A stretch of 64,000 nucleotides of DNA, from NCBI GenBank assembly GCA_012845835.1, contig JABAKD010000106.1, positions 124,001-188,000 on the forward strand, in the 5' to 3' direction. The position numbers and the translations under genes were made by a program. Below the pieces are notes generated by a model, which saw only the letters and a program-made list of their open reading frames with translations, was not told the DNA's origin and ran no database searches. Positions 32,203 to 43,026 of the stretch are shown here, piece by piece. Positions within the stretch are counted from its first letter, which is position 1. Each line of letters starts with the position of its first letter. This DNA is from Undaria pinnatifida. Lineage: Eukaryota > Sar > Phaeophyceae > Laminariales > Alariaceae.

Positions 32203-32627
32203 TGTTGAGAGTATGAATCTTGGATTCAAATATAAGTTAATGCCCAGTCTATTCGAGCAGTTTATTTCCACGAATGAGATATGCAGTCGAATCTTACGTT
32301 GAATCTTCGGTGGAACGTAAATGTAAAGGAATATTCGAGTATGTTAAGGTTGTGCCCGTTGTCCCGGTATTCTACCGGACTACGGCTGGCCATTGTTCCG
32401 TGATGATCAAATGGTGATGCAACCCGCCATGATCACTCTTCTTACCCCCCCTTCTCTCCTTTTTCTCCTTCCTCTTCTTCTTTCTTTGGCCTCAAGCGCC
32501 CTTTCCACACGATCCCCTTTTCTTTCTATCACAGGTGATCTTAACAGACACTTCGGTGCCACCTCTGCATCTCTTCGCGTAGAAGACAGATCTTCCACAC
32601 AACCATGGTGTCCACAGGCTATTCACA
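32203..32627 (+). repeat. 3' LTR (425 bp)
   Basis: Direct copy of 28887-29319, with TGTTGAGAGTATGAATCTTG at its start and GGCTATTCACA at its end. CAAAC follows at 32628-32632. Confidence 0.85.
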
Positions 32628-33030
32628 CAAACTACGTCTGGGTAGTTGGGTATCCATGTGAAAATATCATGAAAGCTAACAGAGTAGGCGAACACCTATC
32701 GTCACGCATAGGACACTAGAGTGGTACATCTTCAAGAACAAATCCGGGTACTCGTGGGTAAAACGTTTAGTTGTCAATGCTCGTCACGGATACATAGTAC
32801 TCTTACACTCAGGGTCGTTTGCAGCTCGGATTCCGCCAACTCGCGAGTACCGAGTACCCGGGTACTCCCTGTTTCATGCCTGGTAATCCCGGGGGTGGTT
32901 AGGTTTGTCCCTTAAACCACGTTTAATGTGCAGTGCATCGTGCAAGTTCTGCAGGGAACCATTTGTTCGGATTTATTTTAAAGCAGTTGATTTTTTGCAA
33001 ATATGCCAACGACACGAAACAGCACGAGGA
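32628..33030. other. No gene recognised
   Basis: Short open frames only, apart from the target duplication at the left edge. The TACTCGTGGGTA and GAGTACCGAGTACCCGGGTA motifs are locally repetitive. Confidence 0.4.
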
Positions 33031-33082
33031 ATGGCAGTACGACAGCCGGGGCTGCTGAGGTTCCGCCGCATCGCTGCGCTCG

Positions 33083-33265
33083 AGTATCCTGCGAACCCCT
33101 TCACCAGGTGGATGGGGCACCGTGAATAGTTTCCTATTCTCAAAGAGCTGGCATCGCGCGTGCTATGCATTTCGGCTTCTTCAGCATCGGTAAAGCACCT
33201 TTTCTCCAACATAGGGCTGACCTTGACGAAGACGCGGTGGAGGCCCAAGATAACCAGAGTGGGTC
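33083..33265 (+). pseudogene. hAT transposase C-terminal remnant
   Basis: One frame, interrupted by a single TAG at 33127-33129, reads NPFTRWMGHRE, then FPILKELASRVL and CISASSASVKHLFSNIGLTL followed by TKTRW. This matches the hAT dimerisation domain, whose usual form is a W...FP.L..LA...L.I.ASSA..ER.FS..G...TK.R pattern. The usual ER before FS is KH here. Only about 60 residues remain, with no DDE core or BED finger, and no TIRs were found. The frame continues to 33426 without a recognisable match. Confidence 0.75.
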
Positions 33266-33700
33266 AGCTTGCTACGGTGCGTAGCGCAGTCACCAGCGCT
33301 CTTCTAGACAACTATATTGTTTTCGTGGAGAAGTTGGTTAGGACGCCGATGTCGTTCGCCAGCCGTTGTTGTATGCGCCGTAGCTTCAAGCCGAGTTCTT
33401 CGAAGGTCGTACTTCGCACGCCTTGAACGGTAACTTGCACTAGAGATTTTGAGGGGCAGGGCGGTGGTTTTCATTGCTGGCGTTGTTCAAAGCTTGCCGC
33501 CCCTACTTTTTGCGTGGATTTTTCTTGTTTCTTCTACCAATCGTGTCATGTGCTCCCACCTTCAACCTAGCGTGAGGTTACAGTAGATACAAAGAAGTGT
33601 TTTCGAGTCGTTCTCACCGGATTTTCCTCCGCTTCATTTCTTATTGTCGAGGTGTACCTGTTGGTTTTGCCTTGGGTCTTGGCATATTTGACTTTTGGCC
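33266..33700. other. No gene recognised
   Basis: Tail of the frame containing the hAT remnant, then ordinary sequence. No motif seen. Confidence 0.35.
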
Positions 33701-34210
33701 ATGTTAATGTGTAGATGGCTTTCGGAACGCTCCCCCTGGCAGGAGCGTCCACCTTTTGGCTTTTTCTCTGGTAAATGTAAATCTTACGCTGTATTTTGGC
33801 ATGCTTGAGTTTTGCATGATTTATGTCGATCGCTTTCGGAAATCCCCCGGCAGAAGGTTTCGCCCTCTTTATCTTTCTCTGGTACGCGCTGTATGTACTA
33901 CTCTGTCATATTTGCATACTTGATTTTTTCCTGACATGTGTAGATCGATTTCCGAACGTTCCTCCCGATAGGAGGTTCCATCCACCCTTTTTGTTGTCCT
34001 CTGGCACGTAGAGCGCAAGTATCACACAGCTTGCGAAAATGAGTATCGACGAAATCCAGGATGTCACAGCTGATATAATGCTGTTTCCCTTTTATTTGCT
34101 GTCTTTTGGGCATGCATGTTTTTTCTGATGCAGGTCCAACATATTTTGATTCAAGAACGTCCCGCCCGGTAGGAATTGCCACGTTTTCGTCACTTCCTTG
34201 GCATGTAGTA
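33700..34210 (+). repeat. Degenerate tandem array of about 115-bp units
   Basis: Units share TGTGTAGATCG-TTTC, GGAACG-TCCCCCCGG, CAGGAGGTTCCACC, CTCTGGTAC and GCATACTTGATTTT blocks. They recur near 33710, 33825, 33945 and 34150. A foldback end (34020-34085) interrupts the last two. Confidence 0.6.
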
Positions 34211-34790
34211 CGCCCTAACCTAGCAATCTTATGGGTGTTCTTACATTTAGCCTGGTTTTTGTGCGGTAAATCGTTTTAGGGACGTTCTTCTCTGGTACAT
34301 GTCATACGCGTACATATAACACTGATGCGTTCTTTTCACGACCGTCCGATTTATCCCCGTAAGGGATTTTAAGTTTCCGCACACAGACTGAGTAACCCCC
34401 CACCCCGCCCCCCGCTCCCCGCTCCTTTTCAAACTCCCCGGCCCCCCGCCTCGGCCCCCACGCCCATAATAACGCCGCCTTCCCCTCACCGGTTATACGA
34501 CTTACAGGATACACTTGACAAACGGATGCATTCCTTCGACAGCTGTCAGATTGTGTGCCCCTCAAAAACGGGTTATATAGTTTCCGCGCACAGATTGGTG
34601 AACATCACCCTGTTGACCCTGGTACAAGCTACGCTGTAGGTCCAAAGGAAGTGGCCGATCTGCATCTTTAATGAGGACACGCATCCAGTAGTACGCGCGA
34701 TCGGAGTATCACACACAGCTGACAAATATGAGGTTCGACGAAATCTTCGATATCACAGCTGGGGTGTTATTGTTTTTAAAATACATTACG
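34020..34790 (-). mobile_element. Foldback FB fragments
   Basis: An isolated end at 34020-34085 (ATCACACAGCTTGCGAAAAT) and a longer single arm at 34340-34790 with GTTTCCGCACACAGACTGAG, a C-rich tract, a second TTTCCGCGCACAGATTG and the end CACAGCTGGGGTGTTATT. The arm is the right-hand type. Confidence 0.75.
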
Positions 34791-35636
34791 AGTACGCTGG
34801 GTTTTATGGTGGTACGGAAAGTGTAACATACAACATATCAAGACGCACTGTAGTTTATTTAGTTTTACCTTTCGTGACGAGACAACATAGCTAGTAGAGG
34901 CGGGAGCAGCCGTTTTAGTTAGTGTTGTATTTTGGGTGTTTTTCGCAGGGTTTCCCACCCTTGCGTAACATCTGCGCGCATAAGGGAGTCGTTTTACGTA
35001 CGGTTGCCCCCCCACTGTTCTTGAACGAAATCGCCGGTTGTGAAACCAGCTCCCTCCATAAATATCTCCTGAAATAAGGTGCCCATTGCCACCCCAACGT
35101 CATGGTTCGATAGCCTTCGCGCAAACAAGAACATATGTGAAGACAGTTTTCTTATAGCATCCTTTGTGTGGAGCAGCCATATATGGCGGGGGCTATCGTA
35201 GAATCAGTCAAGAGTATTGCTCAAAGCCACGAATTGATATCGTGCCAATGAGAACGAGGATTGCTTATTTCACTCGAATCACGTCTGACTTGCGCGGCCT
35301 GAGCAATGAAACGGAATGGTGCGCAAGGTCAACGACACGCTAAAAAATCGCTTGGTCTTAATATCTACTGTAGTTTAAATGGTTGGTCCACCTGCTTTGA
35401 ACACACGAATACGTATGGTATTTGTGTATATACATTGCAAGGTTACCCTTCGGGATGTGGGTAACTCGAAATCCCGGGGGCGTCGCAAGGCGAAATGGGA
35501 GACAGACACCGGTAACACACGTATGCATATTTTTCCACCTATAATATAATGGTGTCACGCGTACTCACATGGGTAAATCCCACTGCCCTTCTTAGAGGAA
35601 GCGCGTGGCATGAGCTAGTGCATTGCTCCAACGAAA

Positions 35637-35672
<36 letters not shown>

Positions 35673-36167
35673 CGTTAGTGTTAGTGAGCGGGAAGAGTGT
35701 GATAGCGGTGGGTGCACGTTGTACTGATGCTGATGTATGACGAATTGTTGGTGGTCAGGGTATGCTGTATACGGTACGTGGAATAGTGCTCGTTGCTGTA
35801 GTCTATAGTACGTCACATGTGTTTGCACTTGGTGGTAAGGGATGGGGTTGACCAGCCAATGTCAGTTGCTCTTGGATGTTGTACAATGATTAAGTCGTTG
35901 GCAGCAACATTTTCTGTATGTGTGGCATATGTACGTTTTAGGGTTTTCCATGAGTTGGAGATAGTGTTCGACGCTTTGGTACTGTGTTTGAGGGAAACCG
36001 AAACCTTGTTGTACTCCTCGTTTGTCCCGGTAGAAAGTAGAGCTAGATGATAGAGTTCCCGCCTGAACCTGCCACTACTTGATGCATGTGATGAAAAAGG
36101 TATGCGTATGCGATATGCGTGTGCGGTAATAGCAACAGACCTAGAACCGATTCACCCAGCCAATTCG
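34791..36167. other. No gene; GTA microsatellite at 35639-35672
   Basis: Eleven or so GTA units lie at 35639-35672. Other frames of 60-80 codons show nothing recognisable. Confidence 0.45.
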
Positions 36168-36470
36168 GTCGCCCCGGTGGCGTATAAGGTTATCTTCGAG
36201 CCTGTATAGGTACGGTTCGTGAGTTCGAGCCCCGCCGAGTGCATGCTGGTATAAGTTCGCTGACTTTTTCTTGTGTACAAATTGACGTCCGGAAAACGCG
36301 AGAGCGTGAGTTAGCAACACTCGATGAAAAATCGACGAGCAGTGGGATTGCTGAACCCTATGTGCGATAAAAACTGAAGGAAAGAACCAGGGGGGAAAAG
36401 GGACGACACCTGTGACCACGACTTGTCCAGAAGCTGGACAGTAGAAGTGTTACAAAAAAAAACAAAAACA
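36168..36470 (+). mobile_element. tRNA-derived SINE, copy 3
   Basis: The best-preserved head: GGTCGCCCCGGTGGCGTATA and GTGAGTTCGAGCCCCGCC, then GGAAAACGCGAGAGCGTGAG, GACACCTGTGACCACG and the tail TTACAAAAAAAAACAAAAAC. Confidence 0.88.
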
Positions 36471-37245
36471 AGTAGAATGGCGTCATAGGCACGTCGCGAA
36501 CGCTGAAATAGAACTGTACCCGATTTTGGCAACAGCAGCACCGTGTATATACCTGAGTTTGGCTATCGCTAATAAGGAGTTATATATCCGCCACAGAGCT
36601 CGGCCGAGATCCAGCCATGCTTCATAGTGTACCCATGGAAGGTTCGCTTGCCCCGTGGCCGAAAGTGCGAGAAGAAACACTCGGCCGCCGGAGAGCAGCG
36701 AGCCAACAAGAAAAGATGAAGATCATATTTTACATATATGGGTGCGTAAGTACATCTGTACACTTCGTGGCCTGTTTTGGCCTACGAAAACCATAATGGC
36801 AAGTGTCCCGTCGAATTCTGTACCCGCTGCATTATCAACCCTCTGTTGATTGAAATGTTAGGGACCAACCAACTTGAAGGAGGTCACGACTACCCTTGGA
36901 CTCGTCTCTCGACGAGTACCCGGTTACGCGCCTAAAACAATGCCAAAACGTCGCGAGTGCCCGAGGGGTTTCCCCAGACCTTTGTGCTCGTCGGCCGCGA
37001 GTACTCGGAAGGTTACAACTCGACAGGGCACAGACAATGTACTCGATACTTAGATAACACAAAGATCGGGCGTGGCCGTCTATCGGCGACCCCATTTTAT
37101 AATAGTTGCACATTAAGGATGTGCCTAAGAGAAAGGGAATGTAAGACCGTACCAAGACGGGGACCGCCCGTAAGGACAGCTGCTCTATCGCTATAGCGGG
37201 AACACAGGGACGCATAAGAAAGCGCACGATTACGAATGCACTTGA
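36471..37245. other. No gene recognised
   Basis: A 164-codon minus-strand frame (36835-37329) has no motif and is rich in substitutions typical of noncoding DNA. No element is identified. Confidence 0.35.
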
Positions 37246-37330
37246 GTTAAATCGACACACGACGCGTCTGAAAATACGTGGAAGTGTGGTGAACTTAACC
37301 TTTAGTTTCCCCCATGCGCCGGGGGACAAA
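37246..37330 (+). repeat. Short A-tailed repeat, copy 1
   Basis: GAGTTAAATCGACACACGAC, GAAAATACGTGGAAGTGTGG and CCATGCGCCGGGGGA. The same block ends in long A runs at 42936-43026 and, reversed, at 54964-55075. Probably the 3' end of a poly(A)-tailed retroelement. Confidence 0.65.
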
Positions 37331-37877
37331 ATAGAGAAAAGGTCGAGGTGCTACATGTATTTGAAACATATAGACTATGTCATTGAAAAATGTGGGTTTT
37401 GTCGGGCGTGGTTTTAGGCACAGGCATATGCGAAGGTAGGTGTTGATGCGCTGCATAGAGGAATTGAAAAGACGAAACAAAAAGCAAATAAGATGGTTGT
37501 ATATTTTGTATACTTGTAGTAGGGGGGACTGTGGAGTTGTGGATAGGCGAGAAGTAGACGGGAATAGAATGGAAAGAAAACTACTGTTGAAAAAAATAAA
37601 CCGTGGATGAAACGTAATACAATGTAATAGAAGGTCAATTGGCAAGTTGGTAGCCAGACCTTAGCTGATTCCGGAGAAGGATTCGGGCGGCATGGCATGC
37701 GCCGCGAGCGCTGGAAGGTAGGATACGAATTCCGTTAAAAAATTAGGTGGAAAAGTCTTATCACAAATGCATGAAAAAAACACATCAATTAGAGCCGTCA
37801 GACCAAGTCCTTAGTCTACAACTGTGTACGCGCAAAATGCAAAACTCACGCTGGAAGTAAGACCATATCTGATTCGG
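37331..37877. other. No gene recognised
   Basis: A 116-codon minus-strand frame (37295-37645), F/L/S-rich, without motif. Nothing else. Confidence 0.35.
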
Positions 37878-39540
37878 TGATGGAAAGCTGGTGGAACTCT
37901 TGAGGCGTGCCAGCGTCGGCCGGTACGGAAGAGAAAAATAAGTTGCCGTTACTGCTGTTTGTATTGGAAACAAAATAACAGGGCCACCTCCAACAGGTAC
38001 GAAAACACACCATCGATGAAAAGCTACGGGTACTCCTGAAGTATGCCAGCGCCGGCCGGTATAGCGAAGAAAAAACAAGTTGCTGCTGCTGTTTGTATTA
38101 AAAACACAATAACAGGGCATTCTCCAACAGGCACGAAACACACCCACGAATAATTCCACACATTACCCACGGACTAAATCATCCGCCCGAACCAAACAGC
38201 AGTACAGCAGTGAATTAGTGTGGGGACTACCAGGTATCAAACTAGTGTGGTACGCATAAAAAAACAAAATACCCGGTCCGTCTCCCACAGGCGCGAAAAC
38301 ACACCCACGAACTACACCACACGTTCTACTCACCCACGTGAAAACCCACCGACAAAGCCACTACAGCAGTACAGCAGTACAGCAGTACAACAGTACAGCA
38401 ATGCAGCAGCATGTACGGCAGTATACCGGTACGCGAGGAGCCTTTGGTTAGTTGTGGAGGCTTGAGGACCCGAAGCCCGGTAAAGATCGAATTAAAAGTT
38501 GTGGGCCTTCTAATGGCGGTCACAAGATAGCGTAAGACCGCCCTGACTTCTTCGCCTTGTTGCGTTCTCTCCCAGGTGCCATTGATGATGGACGTGATAC
38601 CCTCTGTTAGACCAATGCCATCCTTAGCCAGTTCTTAGGGTCTGCTAGTATGACATTTTTCTTTTCTTTTTTTTTTTCGTTTTTCTCTTCTTTTTTCTTT
38701 GCCTTGCTTCCTCTTGTCTTTTCTTTTCTTGCTTTTCTTGTCTTTCTCTTCTCTTTTCTTGCCTTCTTCGTTTTGTTTCGTTTTCTTCTCTTTTCTTTCC
38801 TTTCCTTTATCTTCTTTTTCTTTTCTTTGTTTCTTTTCGCCCATGGACCTACGCCTGTCGTGCGTATGCGTAGTGATATATACTACGTGTAATATATATA
38901 CGTGGTAGTCTTCATTGGGTGGCAATCGGAATAGATAGTTGGTTTCTCCAGGCGTGAGTAATGAGACGTATGCACCGGCATGGACCTGGCACATCGTAGA
39001 CTGACTCCCGATTTCACTTCTATAGTTTGTGGTGGAGGCATGAATTGCGTCAGCTCTGATATATGCGTGTACCACCTTGGGTTATGTGTGTGTTTTCCCC
39101 TGGGGTATTCCTTAGCTCCAGAGTGACTGGAGCTTGTCCTGTGACCACGGACTTGATTATGCGAGTTAATGTGAGAATAACAACAACAAAAAAATACGGG
39201 AAAACAGCAGCACAGCAGTGAAATTAGTGTGGGAAGTTATATATTCAAATTAATGTAGTACGTACATAAAAACAAAACAGGGCTCTCTCCTACAGGAACA
39301 ATCCATACCCACTATACTACACGTTCTACCCACCAACGTGCACCCCCACCACCTACCGATCAAGCCACTACAGCAGCACAGCAGTGCAGCAGTATGTACG
39401 GCGGTAACCGGTACGCGGGGAACATTTTGTTGGTGTCGGAGTCTTGCGATCAAGCCACTACAGCAGCACAGCAGTGCAGTGCAGTATGTACGGCGGTAAC
39501 CGGTACGCGGGGAACATTTTGTTGGTGTCGGAGTCTTGAG
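37878..39540 (+). repeat. Array of related tandem units split by a LINE
   Basis: Units share GCCGGCCGGTA, a CTGCTGTTTGTATT block, ACAGG-CACGAAAACACACC, ACCACACGTTCTAC, a CAGCAGTACAGCAG array and GTGTCGGAGTCTTGAGGACC. Versions lie near 37900, 38050, 38210 and 39210. The last contains a perfect-looking 90-bp tandem duplication, with GATCAAGCCACTACAGCAGC at 39358 and 39448. The LINE end at 38487-39194 sits between two units. Confidence 0.65.
38487..39194 (+). mobile_element. LINE 3' end, copy inside the tandem array
   Basis: Begins AAAAGTTGTGGGCCTTCTAA, carries the T/C tract (38655-38835), TGACTGGAGCTTGTCCTGTG and the tail GAGTTAATGTGAGAATAACA. It matches 16563-17270 almost throughout, so it is a 5'-truncated copy of the same LINE without any coding sequence. 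Confidence 0.85.
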
Positions 39541-40035
39541 GACCCGTAGCACGGTAAGAAACGTGGGGAGGTTCGTAGTTTTAGGACCCCCTCCATTTCG
39601 TGCAGTATGGCAGTACGCACCACCGCGTACACCAACACCAGGAGCTGGGTGGGATTTGCACTTTCTTACTTTTCTCCATGTTACAGGAGACACCGCGAGT
39701 CGTCCCCGGGAAAGTTGTTACACACCCCGTTCGCGGAGTTGGGATTCGACGGCCGTTGTCTCCCTGGGGACACCGAGGGCTGATGTGTGGGGCGGGCGGG
39801 GCACGTTAGTACGGTCGCTAAGGGCCGGGCGGCGAGCGGTATAGCGGAGAGTTGTAAGTGCACTGTTTAATGCAGAGCTATCCCTTAGATATGTCAAGTA
39901 TGTTCATTTAGGAAGAAAAGCATGGAGCTTCTGCTATTGTTTGGCCTCGACTGAACCGAAGCCAAGGAACGGGGACCGTTGTGTTCAGACACATGCCACA
40001 GCATTTTAGAGACGCACCAATGTTGTTCTGAGGCT
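39541..40035. other. No gene recognised
   Basis: Frames of about 100 codons, no motif, no match to local repeats. Confidence 0.35.
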
Positions 40036-40577
<542 letters not shown>

Positions 40578-41997
40578 TTGTTAAATTAATAGGTGGGGGG
40601 CACAGAGTGCCCCCTGCAGGTCTGCCAATTGAGCAGGTCCTCGGAGAGTACTCACTTTCGTTCCTTCGTAGAGATGTAGCTTTATTCGTTTCCACCAGAG
40701 CCCGGGATAGCTTCTGAGATCGGAGGCGCGTGCCTCCGATCTAATTCCTAACTTCCCCGAATATAAACCGCCAACCTTATCATACGAAACCCATCCAAAT
40801 GATCTCAAATTCGGATATCTACAGGCCTTTCGAGGCCGTATCTTAACACTAGCCCACCCTGATGAGTCGCATATGCAGAAATATGGGAGATTCGGGGAAA
40901 CTCCGGTTCTACGAACTAGACCATGAGTCGAAGATGCGGCTCCTCAAACCCCACTCCCACACCTCTAACCGTCTGGCTATGGAGCCAGGAACATGCGAAG
41001 AGAAGCAGTAGAAAGAAAAACAGCAATAGTCACCCATCAAAAACCTGCCGTATGCCGCCGGTGTGGCGGGGGGGCAGAAAAGGCTCTAGAATCTGCCGCA
41101 TGCCGCCGGTGTGGCGGGGGGGGCAGGAAAAGGCTCTGCGGTAAACCAACCACAGAAAAAGTACTAAAAAAAAAGTACGAGTCGATGGCCGATCTTGGGG
41201 CTTGTGCTGGCAACTCGCGGATGTGCTGTGCAACATGCTGGCAGAGCGCGGAGCAAACAAGTCTGATGGGTGGGGCTCGGGCAGTTCCACTGCTGAGTGG
41301 TCTATGACCAGCTGGCGGTGAACTGATGCGGCCAAAGGCCGGGACGAGGGGTGTGCTCCGAAGAGCAGTGTCGTCCGCCCGTACTCGGAAAGTGTCCTCT
41401 GTGTGGTGCGTGCCCAGCAACCAACAGGAGGGACCAAAATTCGAGACGAGGAATGTGCTCCGCAGAGCAGTGTCGTCCGCACGTACTTGGAAGGTGTCGT
41501 CCGTGTGGTACGTGCGCGGCGACCAACAGGAGGGGCCCCTGCCATCTCACTGCTGTTGTGGTCGCCGTTGTAGGAGGAAGGGCGCTCCCTCCATTGAGAA
41601 GCCACCCGAGAAGGAACAGGGGTTGTGGGCTCGATGGAAAGCAAAAGCAAAATCGCTACGAAAAAAAAAATCGGAGAAACCGGAAGAACGCTGCCACAAT
41701 AGCACATCAAGCTCGACGACGCCACTTGTTAAATTAATAGGTGGGGACACAGAGTGCCCCCTGCAGGTCTGCCAATTGAGCAGGTCTTCGGAGAGTACTC
41801 ACTTTCGTTCCTTCGTAGAGATGTAGCTTTATTCGTTTCCACCAGAGCCCGGGATAGCTTCTGAGATCGGAGGCGCGTGCCTCCGATCTAATTCCTAACT
41901 TCCCCGAATATAAACCGCCAACCTTATCATACGAAACCCATCCAAATGATCTCAAATTCGGATATCTACAGGCCTTTCGAGGCCGTATCTTAACATC
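40578..41997 (+). mobile_element. Hairpin-rich repeat H, longest copy with terminal direct repeats
   Basis: Both 40578 and 41726 start TTGTTAAATTAATAGGTGGGG and continue in parallel to GAGGCCGTATCTTAAC, so a 1148-bp step separates two direct copies of the first 270 bp. The second is cut by a TCC/TAC microsatellite. The repeats contain GGGGGCAC-aga-GTGCCCCC (40596-40614), AGATCGGAGGC-gcgt-GCCTCCGATCT (40717-40742) and GGCCT-ttcg-AGGCC (40824-40837). Between the repeats lies a Cys-rich frame. It could be an LTR-bearing non-autonomous retroelement or a tandem repeat. Confidence 0.7.
41351..41737 (+). pseudogene. Cys-rich Gag-like frame of repeat H
   Basis: A 128-codon frame contains two tandem copies of a unit GMCS-EQCRP-VLG-C--CG-C-ATNRR, about 36 residues each, with C-x2-C and C-x4-C spacings that could bind zinc. 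It ends in a lysine- and arginine-rich tail. Upstream, in another frame, CRRCGGGG is repeated twice (41050-41135). The pattern suggests a nucleic-acid-binding protein of the element, but I know no family match, and the reverse strand is also open over the same stretch. Confidence 0.4.
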
Positions 41998-42000
41998 CTC

Positions 42001-42140
42001 CTCCTCCTCCTTTAACTACCACTACTTCTACTACTATTAGTCTGGACTACTTCTACTACTTTTACTACCACTACTGTTTCATACTCTTACTTTCACCAGA
42101 ACTATTACCACTACTTCTTCTACTACTAAAACTTCTACTA
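42001..42140 (+). repeat. Decayed TCC/CTA microsatellite
   Basis: CTCCTCCTCC then CTACTA, CTACTTC and TACCACTAC variants. It truncates repeat H. Confidence 0.85.
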
Positions 42141-42189
42141 CCCTTCTCTATTCAGCAGCAATGGCAACGTACGCTAGGTCACCGTAGAG

Positions 42190-42800
42190 ACTACGGCAAC
42201 GCGTGCTTCCATGATAGACGCATGCGTGAATATGTAAACCGCCATACCTAACTAGGATGCGGTACGGTGGAGATATCCACCCGGAAAGCCATCCCGCCGG
42301 GTAGTGTGGGACTTGCGCAACCTCGCCCTCTCGCAAAACCCCCGGTCATGACAAATCAAGCTTCCACGAGACTTGGCCCAGTAACCCTAACCCAGCCCTA
42401 CTTATTTGTGATTATTTATTTACCGCCAGTGTTACAATCGCATGCGGCTCGAGATTACACTCCGACTATGATTATTGTCGCTTCTCATTGTAACCATGTT
42501 CAAGAAATTTCAGTAATACGACGGGCAGCACACAAGGGATCACCACCGACGACAACAACATGTGCGCTTCGAAAGACGATGGCAGTAGATGGCAATGGTG
42601 CATTTTATCCGATACAACGAATGCCGTGGAATAGTTGTGTAATGGTCCCACCTCAATGGTGTCGGTTGAGTAGTTCCGGCTGCCCGAAGAGCGCAGGTGT
42701 ATTGACGTGGCCAGCTGGGAACAACCAGCAGTGGCAGTACATGAAGTAGCAGTACTAGGTGCCGTCATAGGGCCTGTTTTTCCGGTTGGCATGTGACAGC
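42190..42800 (+). repeat. Dispersed repeat P, copy 2
   Basis: Counterpart of 27219-27830, with CATCCCGCCGGGTAGTG, GGTCATGACAAATCAAGCTT and GGCCAGCTGGGAACAACCAG. The match stops where copy 1 enters its TAGGGTTAGGG piece. No beta-helix exon follows here. Confidence 0.7.
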
Positions 42801-42908
42801 ACTTCGCCTAGGCTACGTACGTTCACAAATATTAAACTTCACGGCTAACTGTATTTCAAGTCTTCTTTCTATAGGTGGGCCGATACTGTACGTCGGACGG
42901 AGAATACG

Positions 42909-43026
42909 CCCCAACCCTAACCCTAACCCTAACCCTAACGACGCGTATGAAAATACGTGGAAGTGTGGTGAGCTAAAGCTTTATTTTTCCCCATCCGCCG
43001 GAGGATGAAGAAAAAAAAAAAAAAAA
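42909..43026 (+). repeat. Interstitial TAACCC array and A-tailed repeat, copy 2
   Basis: Five TAACCC-type units (42911-42939) run straight into GACGCGTATGAAAATACGTG, the short repeat described at 37246. That repeat here ends in CCGCCGGAGGATGAAG and an A run (43009-43026). Confidence 0.75.

Larger units (their letters stand above)
28887..32627 (+). mobile_element. Copia-type LTR retrotransposon lacking pol
   Basis: Two direct LTRs (28887-29319 and 32203-32627) start TGTTGAGAGT and end CTATTCACA, with a 5-bp target duplication outside. Internal sequence encodes a broken Copia Gag and an aspartic protease motif, after which about 1.1 kb of AT-rich sequence shows no integrase, reverse transcriptase or RNase H. 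It therefore depended on a helper, or lost pol by deletion. The first bases after the 5' LTR, GGTTATAAGCC, would be the primer site. The LTRs differ by a handful of substitutions and short indels, so the insertion is not very recent. Confidence 0.85.

Noticed and set aside
40859-40895. Hammerhead-like core CTGATGAG...GAAA in repeat H
   Set aside because: The spacing is right but stem II lacks the G-C closing pair (A precedes GAAA), and no stem I or III pairing could be built around a cleavage site.
42640-42730. Beta-helix-like exon in repeat P (RNYSTDTIE before GTGGG)
   Set aside because: The phase needed for the donor gives a stop, and the two P copies differ without codon bias.
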